A stretch of 64,000 nt of DNA from Mallotus nudiflorus (Eukaryota > Streptophyta > Magnoliopsida > Malpighiales > Euphorbiaceae), in contig CANTUR010000835.1 in NCBI GenBank assembly GCA_947683625.1, forward strand, positions 62,001-126,000, in the 5' to 3' direction. This document shows, piece by piece, positions 22,522 through 34,613 of this stretch. The notes under the pieces were generated by a model, which made no database searches, was not told the DNA's origin, and saw only the letters and a list, made by a program, of their open reading frames with translations. The translations under genes and the position numbers were made by a program. Within the stretch, counting starts at the first letter, position 1. Each line of letters starts with the position of its first letter.

Positions 22522-23348
22522 GGCTTTACACGAAAAAGATAGCGCATGACACGAGCAAAATTCTTCCTTATTGCATTAGTTTTCAGTTTTTCCTAGTATG
22601 CAGTTCTGGGCTCCCTATTAACAATGCTTACAAGCATTTTATGGGTTTGTTGGGTGTTTTCAAAGTCGGTAACAACACAGTAACTTGGCTTAGGCATGAG
22701 GGGTCTTGGCATTGGAGCTTTTACTCTTAACTGGATTACTGTAACATCCTTCTTGTACAACCCGCTCATTAGCCCTTTCTTTTCCATTGTCATTGTCTTT
22801 ATTGGCTATGTGCTGATACTTTATATAACAATTCCTATTGCTTACTGGGGCTTAAACATGTACGGTGCACATAGATTTCCTAAATTATTATCGCACTTAT
22901 TTATAGCTCAGGGCCAGAAGTATAATATATCAGCTATTATTAATGACAACTTTAAGCTTGATCTACCAAAGTATGAGTAGCAAGGAAGAATTCATTTGAG
23001 CTTGTTTTTTACTTTTACTTATGGCTTTGGTTTCACAACTACTGTGTCTACGCTTACTTATGTGGCTTTCTTCTATAGAAGATAATAATACAATCTAAGC
23101 CCCTCATTTCTCATTACTACTCCAAGCAATAAATTTTTAATCACACTTCGATCCACAAGGAGATCTTTGCGTGATATCGTGCTTCTCACAAGGGCAAAGA
23201 GGATATCCATACCAGATTGATGAAAAGATACAAGGACATACCTCCCTGGTAGTTTTACTTGTTGTTGGCTGTGACACTTGCTATTTCGCTCGTTCTCTGC
23301 ATAGTCTTGAATGATCAAGTGCAACTTCCATGGTGGGGACTCATCTTA
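22522..23348 (+). pseudogene. OPT pseudogene, middle exon
   Basis: Following the acceptor TTTTACAG, the sequence reads ALHEKDS, then AKFFLIALVFSFS, ILWVCWVFSKSVTTQ, and the open frame LGIGAFTLNWITVTSFLYNP to GQKYNISAIINDNFKLDLPK, a TAG at 22978-22980, GRIHLSLFFTFTYGFGFTTT, and in shifted frame RLMKRYKDIPPWWFYLLLAV and LCIVLNDQVQLPWWGLI. These are the OPT central membrane spans and the conserved PWW segment. The exon is cut by Copia element C after GGACTCATCTT. Confidence 0.88.
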
Positions 23349-23662
23349 TGTTAGACATTTTTAAAATAGTGACATATAGTCATATCTTTTAACAAAAAGA
23401 CATGACTATTGCTAAGAAACATGTCTACTTGTCTATTATCAAATTGTAACTACTCATTCATCTTATATAAATAGAGAGTTAGTTTTCTGTGGGAATTAAT
23501 TCTTTATCATAAATCAATTTTGCATAAAACACCATTGCAAACACCCAAACTTCATTGTATCCTAGAGGCAAATTGTGAACTACAAATATTGCCTTTAGGA
23601 AAGTGGGATTCTTACACGCCTTGGAGTAGATTTTTCAAGATTCTTGTTACAATTATGTAACA
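23349..23662 (+). repeat. 5' LTR of Copia element C
   Basis: 314 bp, from TGTTAGACAT to TATGTAACA. It aligns with 28192-28513 with modest divergence; an AAAAATGTC/TCAATAGACA stretch differs by a short indel. Confidence 0.92.
23464..23473 (+). promoter_or_regulatory. TATA box of element C LTR
   Basis: TATATAAATA in the 5' LTR, conserved in the 3' LTR near 28316. Transcription would be expected to start about 30 bases downstream, which puts 23584-23598 within the transcribed leader. Confidence 0.6.
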
Positions 23663-23679
23663 ATCTAAAGGCAATATTT
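23584..23679 (+). other. 15-bp inverted repeat across the LTR/leader junction (candidate self-priming site)
   Basis: AAATATTGCCTTTAG (23584-23598, in the LTR) is exactly complementary to CTAAAGGCAATATTT (23665-23679), which starts two bases after the LTR end at 23662. That is where a primer-binding site should be, yet no TGG-starting tRNA complement is present. The intervening loop is 66 nt. The LTR arm is conserved in the 3' LTR (28435-28449). Confidence 0.7.
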
Positions 23680-23700
23680 CTCTTGTAGAAATCTGCATCC

Positions 23701-26700
23701 ATGGCAACACTTAAAGAATTAGTAACTAGTATAGTGAAATTAGATTGTTTTGATAGTGGAAATTTTATGAGATCGCAAAAGAGAGTGCATTTTTTATTAT
23801 TTTCTCTATAAGTAGTATATGTTTTAAACACGCCAAGGTTGGAAGAGAAGGACAATGAGACTCTTGCAGAATTAAGGAAGAGGCAAAAATGGGACACTGA
23901 TGATGAGATATGTGGAGGACACATTTTGAATGCAATGAGTGATTCACTTTTTGACATCTACAACTATATGCCTACTGCAAAAGAACTTTAGGAGAGATTA
24001 GAGAGTAAGTACATGCAAAAGGATCCCACAAGTAAGAAATTCATTGTCTCTCATTTTAATAATTATAAAATGAATGATTCTAGGCCAATTATGGAATAAT
24101 TTTATGAGTTAGAAATAATTTTTAATAATTTTACACAGCATAGTATGCATATGGATGAGTCTATCATTGTGTCTAATATTATTAAAAAATTGCCCCCTTT
24201 GTGGAAAGTTTTTAAAAGAAATTTAAAACACAAGAAAAAAGATATTTCTCTTGAGCAACTTGCTAATAGCCTTCGTGTAGAAGAAGAAATTCACGAGAAA
24301 ATGCGAATTCAAGATGAGACTAAAAAGCATTTTGCTCATATCTCTAAAGTTCATATAATGGAAGAAGGACATCCCTTTAAAATTTTAAACAAGAGGATAA
24401 TTCAATATAACAATACCCAAAAATTTAAAGTAAAAAGAAGAAAAAGGGTAGTTGTTATTTTTGTGGCAAAGAAGGACATTACAAGTTTGGATGTCGATAC
24501 TTTAAGAGAAAATAAAAGAAGATGAATAATAAGGGATCTTCTTCTAATGTTGCAAATGAAAATTTGGTTGTAATGATTTCTGAAATCAATCTTCTTGAAG
24601 ATCATGATATGGGCTGGTGGATATATTCAGATGTAACCCGTCATGTGTGCAAGGATATTGCTTTGTTTAAGAATATGGAGCAAGTTGCTGATGGTATTGT
24701 TTTGTAAATGGAAAATGCTACTTCGACACCTGTTTTAGTGTTGGTAATGTAGAACTAGAGTTTACTTCTGGTAGGAAATTAATTTTAAGACATGTGTATT
24801 ATGTACAAGAAGTTAGAAAGAACTTAGTTTTGGGTAGCATTTTGAACAAGTTTGGTTTTAAACTTGTGTTTGAGGCTGATAAGTTTGTGTTATCTAAAGG
24901 GGGCATATTTTTAGGAAAAGGTTATTTATATAATGGTATGTTTAAACTCAATGTACACATTAATAAAAATAGTAGTAGTGTTTCTACCTATATTGTTTAT
25001 TTTCCTTATTTATGTCATAATAAGTTAGGTCATGTTAATTTTAAAATAATTAGAGACATGGTTAAACTTGATTTAATTCCTTGTATTGATCAAAGCCATG
25101 AAAATGCACTACTTTTATGTTAGTAAAAATAACTAGAAATACTTTTCCAAAAATTGAAAGAACATCAAATGCATTAGATTTAATACATAGTGATGTGTGT
25201 GATATGCATAGTACTCCTTTAGGTGAAAAGAAATATTTTATCACATTTATTGATGATTTTAGTAGATTTTGTTATGTGTATTTGTTACATTTTAAAGATG
25301 AAGTAATTGAAAAATTTAAAATCTACAAAAATGAAGTTGAATTGCATTGTGAGACATTTATAAAATGTCTAAGGTCTGATAGAGGAGGAGAGTACTATAA
25401 TCCTTTATATTTTGAGTCCATAGGGATAGTTTATAAAATTACTGCCCTATATACACCACAACAAAATGGTGTAGTAGAAAGGAAAAATCGAGTGCTAACT
25501 GAAATGGTAAATGCCATGATATCTATTTTTAGTTTGAGGCAAGGATTTTGAGGTGTAGTAATGCTTACAACATGTCACATTTTGAATAGAGTTCTTAATA
25601 AAAGGAGAAATACAACCCTATATGAATTTTGGAATAAAAGGAAACTAAACTTGAATGATTTTAGAGTTTAGGGATGTTGTGCTATAGTAAAAGTACCTAA
25701 ACCCAAATGGAAAAAGTTCGGAGAAAGGGGAGTTGAGTTCATTTTCATAGGATATGCACATAATAGTAAGACATATAGATTTATGGTTGTAGAACCTAAT
25801 AATTCAATACCAATTAATACAGTTATTAAATCAATAAATGCCATATTTGATGAACAAAGGTTTAAATCAATTCCTAGACTTAAAGATAAATTTCCAGAAC
25901 AAAATAGTTTAAACTTGGATTAAGGTAAACAAATCATAGATAATAATGAACAAGAAGTTATTGAACTTTGAAGGAACAAAAGAATAAAGAGGAAACCAAT
26001 AAGACATGAAGAAGAATTCTTTTTATATCTTATAGAAGGAACAAGAGACTCAATTAGCAATCAAATACTATATTGTTATAATACAAAAAGTGATCCTCAA
26101 ACATTTGAGGAAGCCATGAAATCATAAGATGCAGCTTTATGAAAAGAAGCAATTAATGATGAGGTGGACTAAAAAAGGGTTATAATACATGGAAATTGGT
26201 TAACCTGCCTCCTAGTTCTAAACTAATTGGATGCAAATGGATATTTAAAAAGAAAATGAAAGTCGATACAACTATTGATAAATTTAAACCTAAATTAGTG
26301 GCAAAAAGCTTTACACAAAAGGAAGGGATCGACTATTTTGATACATATTCTCTAGTAGCTCGAATAACTACTATAAGAGTGCTAGGAGCATTAGCTTCCA
26401 TCCATAAAATGGTTATTCATCAAATGGATGTGAAAATAACATTTTTAAATGAAGATTTGGAAGAAGAGGTTTATATGCAACAACCTAAAGGATTTGTTAT
26501 TTTTAGACAAGAAAACAAGGTGTGCAAACTTTTTAAGTCTTTGTATAGACTAAAACAAGCACCAAAACAATGGCACCAAAAATTTGACCAAATAGTACTT
26601 ACTAATGGCTTTAAAATTAATCAAGCTAATAAATGTGTTTATAGCAAGTTTTGTGGTGATGATGGTATCATAATATGTCTTTATGTTGATGACATGTTGA

Positions 26701-27500
26701 TTTTTGGTACAAACTTAAAACAAGTTGAGGATACCAAAAATTTCTTATCAAATAATTTTTTCATGAAAGATATGGGAAAGGCAAATGTTATTCTGAGGAT
26801 TAAGATCTTTAGAGATAAGGATGACATAACTCTTACTCAATCTCATTATATTGAGAAAGTTCTCAAGGAATTCAATCATTCAAATTGTAATCTTGCTTTT
26901 ACTCCCTTTGATCCCAACATCAAATTAGTAAAAAATATGGGAGAACAATTAACACAATTAGAATATGCCAAAGTGATAGGTTTTCTTATATATGCCATGA
27001 CTTGTACTAGGCCTAATATAGCTTTTGCCGTTGGAAAGCTAAGTAGGTACATGAGTAATCCAAGTAACTTGCATCGACATGCTATTAATAGAGTATAAAA
27101 GTACTTAAAGAAAACAATGAATTATGCCATAATCTACAGTGGCTATCCTTTGGTATTAGAAGGATATTCAGATGCAAGTTGGATTACTAATCGTGAAGAT
27201 CATACTAGCATTAGTGGGTAGGTGTTTATGCTTGGAGGTGGTGCAGTATCTTAGGATTCCAAGAAATAGACATGTATAATAGACTCCACTATGGCTTCTA
27301 AATTTATAGCATTAGCTTCAACAAGTAAAGAAGAAGAATGGCTACATGATTTGCTATATGAAATACCGATATGGCCAAAGCCAGTTGTACCAATATCTAT
27401 TCATTGTGATAGTGAAACAACACTATCAAGAGCTTATAGTCATGCATATAATGGAAAGTCAAGACATATTAGACTTAAACATAGTTATGTTAGAATTTAA
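23701..27500 (+). pseudogene. Decayed Copia gag-pol of element C
   Basis: The start at 23701 gives MATLKELVTSIVKLDCFDSG, soon stopped at 23812. Gag continues in other frames to 24530 (IIKKLPPLWKVFKRNLKHKK, a segment with EQLANSLRVEEEIHEK) and has an intact zinc knuckle near 24460 (CYFCGKEGHYKFGC). Protease at 24610 has lost the DSG motif (WIYSDVTRHV). Integrase 24990-25551: CHNKLGHVNF, LIHSDVCDMH, LRSDRGGEYY, QQNGVVERKN. Reverse transcriptase 26196-27098 is a 300-residue open frame with the catalytic YVDDMLIFG. RNase H follows to 27500 (YSDASW, DSTMASKFIALAST). Several stops and frameshifts lie between, so no polyprotein is possible. Confidence 0.9.
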
Positions 27501-28191
27501 TCTCTAATGGTGTGATCACAATAGATTATATGCAATCAAGTCAACATTTTTTTGATCCACTAATAAAGGCATTGCCAAGAGACGTGGTAAATAAAACTTC
27601 AAAAGGGATGGGTCTCAAGCCCATTTTGTCAAATCACTATTAATGGAACCTCAACTATGACGCTTGGTATTAAGCTAAGTCTTAAGTTCAAAGAGTCAAA
27701 GTACATCAATAGAGTGATTGCAAGCACTATGTTAAATTTCTATTACATCCCGAGGTTAATAATGCTTGGAACCTGTAGGAAAAGGAAGGGTGAGTTAAAT
27801 CTCTTAATGGATCTATGGACTTATAGTTAAAGTATCAAATTGCAAGGGTACTTCTTATATATCCACCTATATAAGTGTGAAGTATGGTTGCTTCAAGGAG
27901 TTTAAGGGCTTGGCTCTATGCACTTATGAAGGAAACAGACACAAGGCCTTTAATGTGTCATTTATATATATGTAATTGTAATGGGGAATTAATTATGTGT
28001 GTGGAATGTTTCAACAACTTATCAATAAGAATAATTGATTCAAAGTTTAATCTACCATATTATTTAGATTTGTTATATTGAAATTTCACTAAGTATTGGT
28101 TCAAATAGTAAGATACCATTATTTATGCACATAATTTACAGAATTGTTGTTAGATGAATGTTTTGGTTATATTTTGAAAATGACAGGGGAT

Positions 28192-28513
28192 TGTTAGACA
28201 TAAATAGTCACATATAGTCATTTCTTTTAACAAAAAGACATGACTATTGCCAAGAAAAATGTCTACTTATTCAATAGACATGTCTATTATCAAATTGCAA
28301 TCACTCATTCATCCTATATAAATAGAGAGTTAGTTTTCTGTAAGAATTAATTCTCTATCATAAATCAATTCTGCATAAAACACCATTACAAACACCTAAG
28401 CTTCATTATATCCTAGAGGCAAATTGTACACTATAAATATTGCCTTTAGGAAAGTGGGATTCTTACACGCCTTGGAGTTGATTTTTCAAGATTCTTATTA
28501 CAATTATCTAATA
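28192..28513 (+). repeat. 3' LTR of Copia element C
   Basis: 322 bp, from TGTTAGACAT after GACAGGGGAT to CTAATA. The last base pair has changed from CA to TA. The 0.7 kb between the RNase H end and this LTR (27501-28191) has no coding signal. Confidence 0.92.
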
Positions 28514-28581
28514 TCTTCCCTAGCGTTATGGCTTTCTTCTTCACCCTCGTAATCAACATCATAACTGCCATAATAAATAAG
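28514..28581 (+). pseudogene. OPT pseudogene, exon part after element C
   Basis: TCTTCCCTAGCGTTATGG continues the exon cut at 23348. It reads IFPSVMAFFFTLVINIITAI and ends INK before the donor GTAGCT at 28582. The corresponding OPT stretch, LAFIFTLPISIITATTNQ, ends at the same place before TPGLNIIT. The intron to 28715 ends CTTGTATAG. Confidence 0.8.
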
Positions 28582-28715
28582 GTAGCTTACACTTTCTTTT
28601 CCTTACATAAATTGATAAGATATAAAATTTTCTTTCAAGTTGATATTGCTTTCCTTTTCTTATTCTTCTATTTAGACTTTTGTTTACTAGTAAGAATATG
28701 ATATGTCTTGTATAG

Positions 28716-28890
28716 ACACTGGGGCTAAACATCATCACTATGTCATGGGTATCATATACCCAGGAAGACCAGCGAATGTATGCTCCAAGACTTATGGTTA
28801 CATGAGCATGGCTTAGGTTTTCTCTTTCCTTAATGATTTCAAGCTAGGACACAACATAAAAATCCCTCCAAGATCAATGTTCTTAGTTCA
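28716..28890 (+). pseudogene. OPT pseudogene, fourth block (GLNIIT exon)
   Basis: Reads TLGLNIIT, then, after a one- or two-base frameshift, VMGIIYPGRPANVCSKTYGY, MSMA, a TAG at 28814-28816 where Q is usual, VFSFLNDFKLGHNIKIPPRS and MFLVQ before a donor-like GTACAT. The YPGRP and KTYGY motifs are signature OPT sequence. The following intron (28891-34613) holds Gypsy element D. Confidence 0.85.
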
Positions 28891-28980
28891 AGTACATTTT
28901 AACAACATTATACTGAAGAATGCATATAAATAATTGAAACATCTTAGGTGTCTCAGGATGAATTTCATCAAAATAGTTTC

Positions 28981-29507
28981 TGACATAGTGGAAGCCTAGG
29001 AAATTGGATAAATACTACTTGATGTTGAATCATGCACGATTATCGTCTAAAAATCTTCTATAACCTATTGATTTGTGCACAAATGCTAGGAAATAGGCAT
29101 CAATAATCGTTGATTCACATAAAGGAATACTGAAAATTTGGAAAATAGAAATCTAATTATCAATTCAACAAAAACCATCCTCAAACAACCTTAAAGAGAT
29201 AAATAAATAAAGTTTAGGGAAAAATCCTAAAAACGAAAGAGGAAGAAAAGACTAAGAAATCTTAAAAAGGAACATAAACTTTTAAGCCAAATTTAGGGGC
29301 CTAAACAAAGAAATTTGGGCCTGAAGATGGGTTGCTACAAACATAGCTTTTAGCATTTGTTATAGGGCTCTAAGTTAGCTTCAATTTGATATATTATAAG
29401 CCCCATGGTTCAATCGAGGTCACTACGATCGTTCATTTGAAGCCCAAGTGTGCACGCCCACTTTGTCAAATCCATCCATAAATGACAATGCAGCCTCATC
29501 CACATCA
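28981..29507 (-). repeat. 3' LTR of Gypsy element D
   Basis: Plus-strand reading TGACATAGTGG to CCACATCA, 527 bp. The integrase-end frame (29423-29704) runs into it. Confidence 0.92.
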
Positions 29508-32500
29508 TTCCCCCTAGGTGACAGGAAATTCAGCATCGAATTTAACACAACATCATCATCAGAAGAATCGCCAATGAAGGGAATTAGATGTTTAACACTA
29601 AATACATCTGCTATGTGAACATAGCTAGGCAACTTCAGATGATAAGCATTGGAATTGATCTTCTTCACTACTTCAACTGGACCAATCTTCCTGACAGATA
29701 GCATATTGTACTCCTATGCTAGAAAATTGATCTTTTGTTAGGACTGTCCACACAAAATCACTTACCTTAAACTCCAAAGGTTTGCATGTCTGATATGCAA
29801 TTTGCTTGTACTTAGAGTTGGTAGTAGATAGATTGTCAAAGACTGTCTTGTGCACATCCTACAAGCCTGAAACAAAATCTGATGCTTTCTTATAGACTCT
29901 TGTCCTACTAGGCAGGGGCATCAAGTCAAGAGGACCTCTTAGCTGAATGGAATAAACAACTTGAAAAGGATAAAATCATGTTCTATGATTAACAGCGTGG
30001 TTGTGAGCGAATTCTGCCTGACATAGCTTCTGATCCCAACCCTTCACATGGTCTCCTACTAGACAACATAGCAGGTTGCCTAATGACTTCTTCACCACTT
30101 TAGTTTGACCATATGTTTGAGGGTGATAGGCACTGCTGAAATTCAGTTGGATATTGAGCATCTTCCAAAGGCTTCGCTAGAAATGACTGAAGAAATGGGT
30201 ATCTCTATCAGAGACAATGGATGTAGGCAACCCGTGTAGCTGATACATATCCCAAAAGAAAAATTGTGCCATATTTACTGCATCTGTAGTCTTCTTACAA
30301 GGAATAAAATGAACCATCTTAGAAAATCTATCAACAACAACAAAGATGGAGTCATTACCTCATTGCTTTCATGGTAATCCCAACATAAAATCCATGATAA
30401 TATCAACCCAAGGTTGAGAAGGGATTGGTAAAGGCATATAGAGCCTTGCATTTATGGCTGTCCCTTTAGAGATTTAACAGATTTTGCACCTCTGCATGTG
30501 CTTCTCAACTTCTTTGCAAACTGAAGGCCAAAAGTAAGAAGCTTAGATCAACTGCAAAGTTCTATCTCTGCCAATATGCCCCTTTTCATGCAACTCTCTT
30601 ATGATCTACAAGCAAAGGCTATAGTCAGGGATACACAGTTGATTACTCTTAAATAAAAATCCATCCTATAGTAAAAACTATATCTTGCTCCCAACCTGCA
30701 CATCCTGTATCACTATAGAAAAATAAGGGTAAGATGCAAGCATATCATAAAAAGAATTAAACTCAGACACCTCAACTCTTATGGCCCCCAATAAATAATT
30801 TCTATGACTCAAAGCATCAACCACTTGATTAGTGACCCCAGACTTATGCTTCACCACATAAGTGAACCGCTCCAAATAGGCCACCCATCTTGCATGGTGT
30901 GGTGACACCTTATCCTGCTGGTGTAGATGCCTCAAAGAATTATGATTTGTGTACAAAACAAACTCCATGTGAAACATATAATGACGCCAATGCCTCACTA
31001 CTTTCACAACTGCATAAAACTCAATATCATAAGTGTTGTAATTGAGTTTTGAACGAGATTATTTCTTACTAAAGAAGGCCACAAGCCTGGCATTCTGACT
31101 TAAGACTACCCCAATGCCCACCTTGGAAGCATCTGTATATAGCTCAAAAGGTTAAGAAAAGTCTGGCAGCACCAAGATTGGTGTGGTTATAAGGCATTCT
31201 TTAGTTAAATTGAATGTTGTCTCTGCCTCATTTGTCCATTCAAGCTTACTGCCTTTCATGCAATCTTTGATTGGTGCCATTATGGTGCTGAAATTAGCAA
31301 TGAACTACCTATAAAAGGATGCCAGACCATGGAAACTCCACACTTCTATCAAGGTTGTTGGTCTAGGCCACTCTTTTATTGCTACCACCTTTGCTGCATC
31401 CACCTCTAAACTAGTTCCTGAAACCACATACCCTAAAAAAAGCTTTAGGGGTCATAAAAACACACTTCTTCATGGTAGCATAGAATTTCTCCCTGCACAA
31501 CACACTGAAAACCTCTCTAATATGCTGTATGTGCTCATCAAGGTTAGTGCTAAATATTAGGATATCATCAAAGTACACAACAACAAATCTACCAATAAAA
31601 GGCCGTAACAACTGATTCATGACACACATAAAAGTATTATGAGCATTAGACAAACCAAATGGCATTACAAGCGATTCATACAACCCTCCCTAGTCTTAAA
31701 TACTATTTTCCATTCATCCCCAGGTCTCACACAAATTTGATAATACCCACTTTTCAAATCAATTTTAGTGAAAATAGTAGCACCATTAATCTGATCAAGC
31801 AAATCATCTAACCGAGGAATGGGAAATCTGTACCTTACAGTAATTTTATTAATGGCTATGTTGTCCACACACATACGCCATGAGCCATCTTTTTAGGTGT
31901 CAAGAGGGCAGGTACCATACAAGGACTCATGCTTTCTCTATTATGGCCCTTGACTAGTAGCTCTTCCACTTGTCGATGTAATTCCTCATGCTCACTCAGA
32001 CTCATCCAATAATGTGGTTTGTTGGACAAGGCTGCTCCAGGCACCAAATCAATATGGTATTGAATGTCACATAAAGGTGGTAATCCTTCTGGTAACTCTT
32101 CAAGAAATAGATCACCAAATTTTGCAATAAGTTAAGGGACAACCTCTGGAACATGGTCTGAGTCGGTCACTTCCTTTCCTACCAGCACATACCTATGTTT
32201 GACTCTTATAACTCCTCATCAAGTTAGGCTAAGGACAGTAGTGTATTGACTCCAACTCTAACACCTTCTTGCTTAGGCTTCTCGAACACCTGTCTACTAG
32301 GCAAAAATACAATTTTGACCCCCTCAAACATAAAACTATATGTGTTAGTTTGCTCATTATGAGTAACATCCTTATCATATTGCCATGGCCTTCTTAAAAA
32401 GCAAGTGGAATGCATCCATGGCAACAACATCACACCAAACAGTATCTTTATACCATTTAAAAAAGGAATTAAAGCATGCATAGACATTGAAACTTCACTG

Positions 32501-32754
32501 CCTTTTTTAAGCCAAGCTAGCTTGTAGGGCTTAGGATGTTTCTCGGTTTGAATTTTTAATTTTTGGATAGCCTCATCAGGCACAATATTTTCACAACTTC
32601 CACCATCAACCACAAAATGACATACCTTATTTTGGATAGTATAGTTAGACTGAAATATGTTGCTCCACAGCCACTCATTCTCGTCTGCAGCCTTTGGAGT
32701 TAGATTGGATCGCCTAAACACTAGTGACATACTAAAATCTCCTTCTAGTTTCAC
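29423..32754 (-). pseudogene. Decayed Gypsy pol of element D
   Basis: From high to low coordinates: protease 32754-32224 with VCHFVVDGGSCENIV (active-site D in DGG); reverse transcriptase 32047-31411 with KIDLKSGYYQI, LVMPFGLSNAHNTF and catalytic VVVYFDDILIFS; RNase H near 31007-30678 (YTNHNSLRHL, HKSGVTNQVVDALSHR); integrase about 30500-29950 (FSSAYHPQTYGQTKVV); and a C-terminal segment with AYHLKLPSYVHIADVFSVKH, LIPFIGDSSDDD. I see no chromodomain. At least eight stops or frameshifts separate these frames, so no product is expected. Confidence 0.88.
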
Positions 32755-32801
32755 TTCTTCAGTTCCTTCATCATCATATGTTGTTGCACCTTCAATCTCA
32801 A

Positions 32802-33385
32802 CTACATCCTCATCATAGTCATCTGTTTTGTAGAATAAGGTTTTTTTTGTAGCAGTTTTTTTTTACATTCAGCTTGCCTATGACTAGGTTCGCCACAATT
32901 GAAGCACTTCATACCACTATTGCCAACTACTTTATTGAATGAACCAACTGTTCTATTAAATTTCCCTGACCCGCTATTCCTAACTGCTATTTTGGTTACA
33001 CCAACACTTTTATTAGCACTAATATTTGAACCTCCAGCAGTAGAAGTATGACATGACTGCTTCTCTACTATTAACGCCCTATGATGAGCCACTAAAATAG
33101 ATTCAGGATTAAACATGTTAACAGTATCCTAGATCTATAATTTCAAGCCTCCAATGTATCATGACACCAACTGGTCCTTTGTCTCATGTATTTATTCTTA
33201 GCAATCCATTGGTAAACTTCAGTAGTATATTCATCCATCGACTTTAGACCCTGTTTCAAATTCTGTAGCCTTTGATACATCAACATCTGGTAATTATATG
33301 GTAGAAAGGTGGCTTGCATGTGTTTCTTTTTCTTCTCCCAGGTGTCGATTTTCTCCTTCCCTAATTTAGTGCGAGTCAACTTCAA
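32802..33385 (-). pseudogene. Gypsy gag remnant of element D
   Basis: Two frames make up the end of a retrotransposon gag: 33385-33143 (TWEKKKKHMQATFLPYNYQM, then LKQGLKSMDEYTTEVYQW) and 33116-32802, which carries a complete zinc knuckle CFNCGEPSHRQAEC. The N-terminal gag region up to about 33890 is present only as broken frames. The knuckle would bind the element's RNA. Confidence 0.85.
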
Positions 33386-33935
33386 TTGCTACCATCATGT
33401 TGTGGCTCTCCCCCACAATCTAGTTGCCATTAAAGGCACTCGTTTATCATTAAGTACTCCCTTAAATTCTAAGATCTCCCTAACCGTTGCTAGCCAATCA
33501 AGGAACTTTTTAAATTGGAGGCTGCCATGGAATTCTGGAATTTAAGTTTGCATTCCAGACTCTCAACAGAGTCTGTCTTCCTCTGCAGCAACCTTTCTAT
33601 GTCTGTGCGACACTTCTTCTTCATACTCATCCTCCTTTTCATTAGAACTCTCATATACACGAGCCTATGATGGTTATGACCATTTTATTTATTGGTATTT
33701 CTATTTTGGTTGATTGTTAGGGAAATTATCCTCTCATTCATATGCTCCACCATATTCCTTATTTGCCCTATCATCTGCCCAAACTGTCCTATTGCTTGCT
33801 CAACATTCTCAAATCGTTGCTCAACTCGTTAATTAGCCTCCTTCTTATAAACCTTATCTAGGCGTTGCTGTTATCTTCTTTATGCCATTTTTTTAATATA
33901 AAACCCTAGGAACGTTCATTGGCTTTGATACCAAC

Positions 33936-34463
33936 TGACGTAGCAGAAGCCTAGGAAATTAGATAAATATTGCTTAACATTGAATCACACATAATTACCA
34001 TCTAACAATCTTTTATAACCTATTGATTTGCACACAAATGTCAGGAAATAGGCATCAATAATTGTTGATTCACATAAAGGAATACTGAAAATTGGAAAAA
34101 TAGAAATTTGATTATCAATGCGATAAAAACCATCCTCAAACAATTCGAAAGAGATAAATAAATAGAGTTTAGGGAAAAACCCTAAAAATAAAAAAGGAAG
34201 AAAAGACTAAAAAAAATCCTAAAAAGCAATATAAACTTTTAAGCCAAATTTAGGGGCCTAAATAAAGGAATTTGAGCCTAATGATGGGTTGCTACAAACA
34301 TATTTTGTAGCATCTGTTATAGGCTCTGAGTCAACTTTGATTTGATATATTATGGGCCCCGTGGTTCAATCGAGGTCGCCACAACCATTCATTTGAAGTC
34401 CAAGTATGCACACCCACTTTGTTAAATCCATCCATAAATGATAATGCAGCCTCATCCACATCA
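33936..34463 (-). repeat. 5' LTR of Gypsy element D
   Basis: Plus-strand reading TGACGTAGCAG to CCACATCA, 528 bp, aligning with 28981-29507. The adjacent plus-strand GCTTTGATACCAA is the reverse of a tRNA-Met-type primer site. Confidence 0.92.
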
Positions 34464-34613
34464 GTTTACCAGAAAAAATCTTTTATAAAAATTTTTTTAG
34501 CATTCCCGAACATTTAGAGCTAAAAGTTTAAACTCATGAAATCAATCAATAATTTACGTTTAATTATGTTACTATTGCTAATGCAATCTATTTCTTTATT
34601 TGCTAGTTCATAG

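Larger units (their letters stand above)
23349..28513 (+). mobile_element. Complete Copia LTR retrotransposon (element C)
   Basis: This 5165-bp element has LTRs at 23349-23662 and 28192-28513 (TGTTAGACAT ... TAACA/TAATA), a decayed gag-pol in Copia order, and a purine tract (TGACAGGGGAT) before the 3' LTR. It lies inside an OPT exon. The flanks are TCTTA (left) and TCTTC (right), a 5-bp target duplication with one change; joining them restores the OPT reading LPWWGLIFPSVMAFFF. Unlike the other elements here it has no initiator-tRNA primer site; see 23584-23679. Confidence 0.93.
28981..34463 (-). mobile_element. Complete Ty3/Gypsy LTR retrotransposon (element D)
   Basis: 5483 bp on the minus strand, with LTRs at 33936-34463 (5') and 28981-29507 (3'), a primer site beside the 5' LTR (minus-strand TTGGTATCAAAGC, tRNA-Met type) and a polypurine tract (plus-strand TTCCCCCTAGG) beside the 3' LTR. 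Order gag, protease, reverse transcriptase, RNase H, integrase fits Ty3/Gypsy. Flanks are GTTTC (28976-28980) and GTTTA (34464-34468), a target duplication with one mismatch. It lies in an intron of the OPT pseudogene. A solo LTR of the same family is at 55415-55944. Confidence 0.92.

Noticed and set aside
22696..22793. Minus-strand open frame opposite the OPT exon
   Set aside because: Shadow of the OPT coding sequence at 22522-23348.
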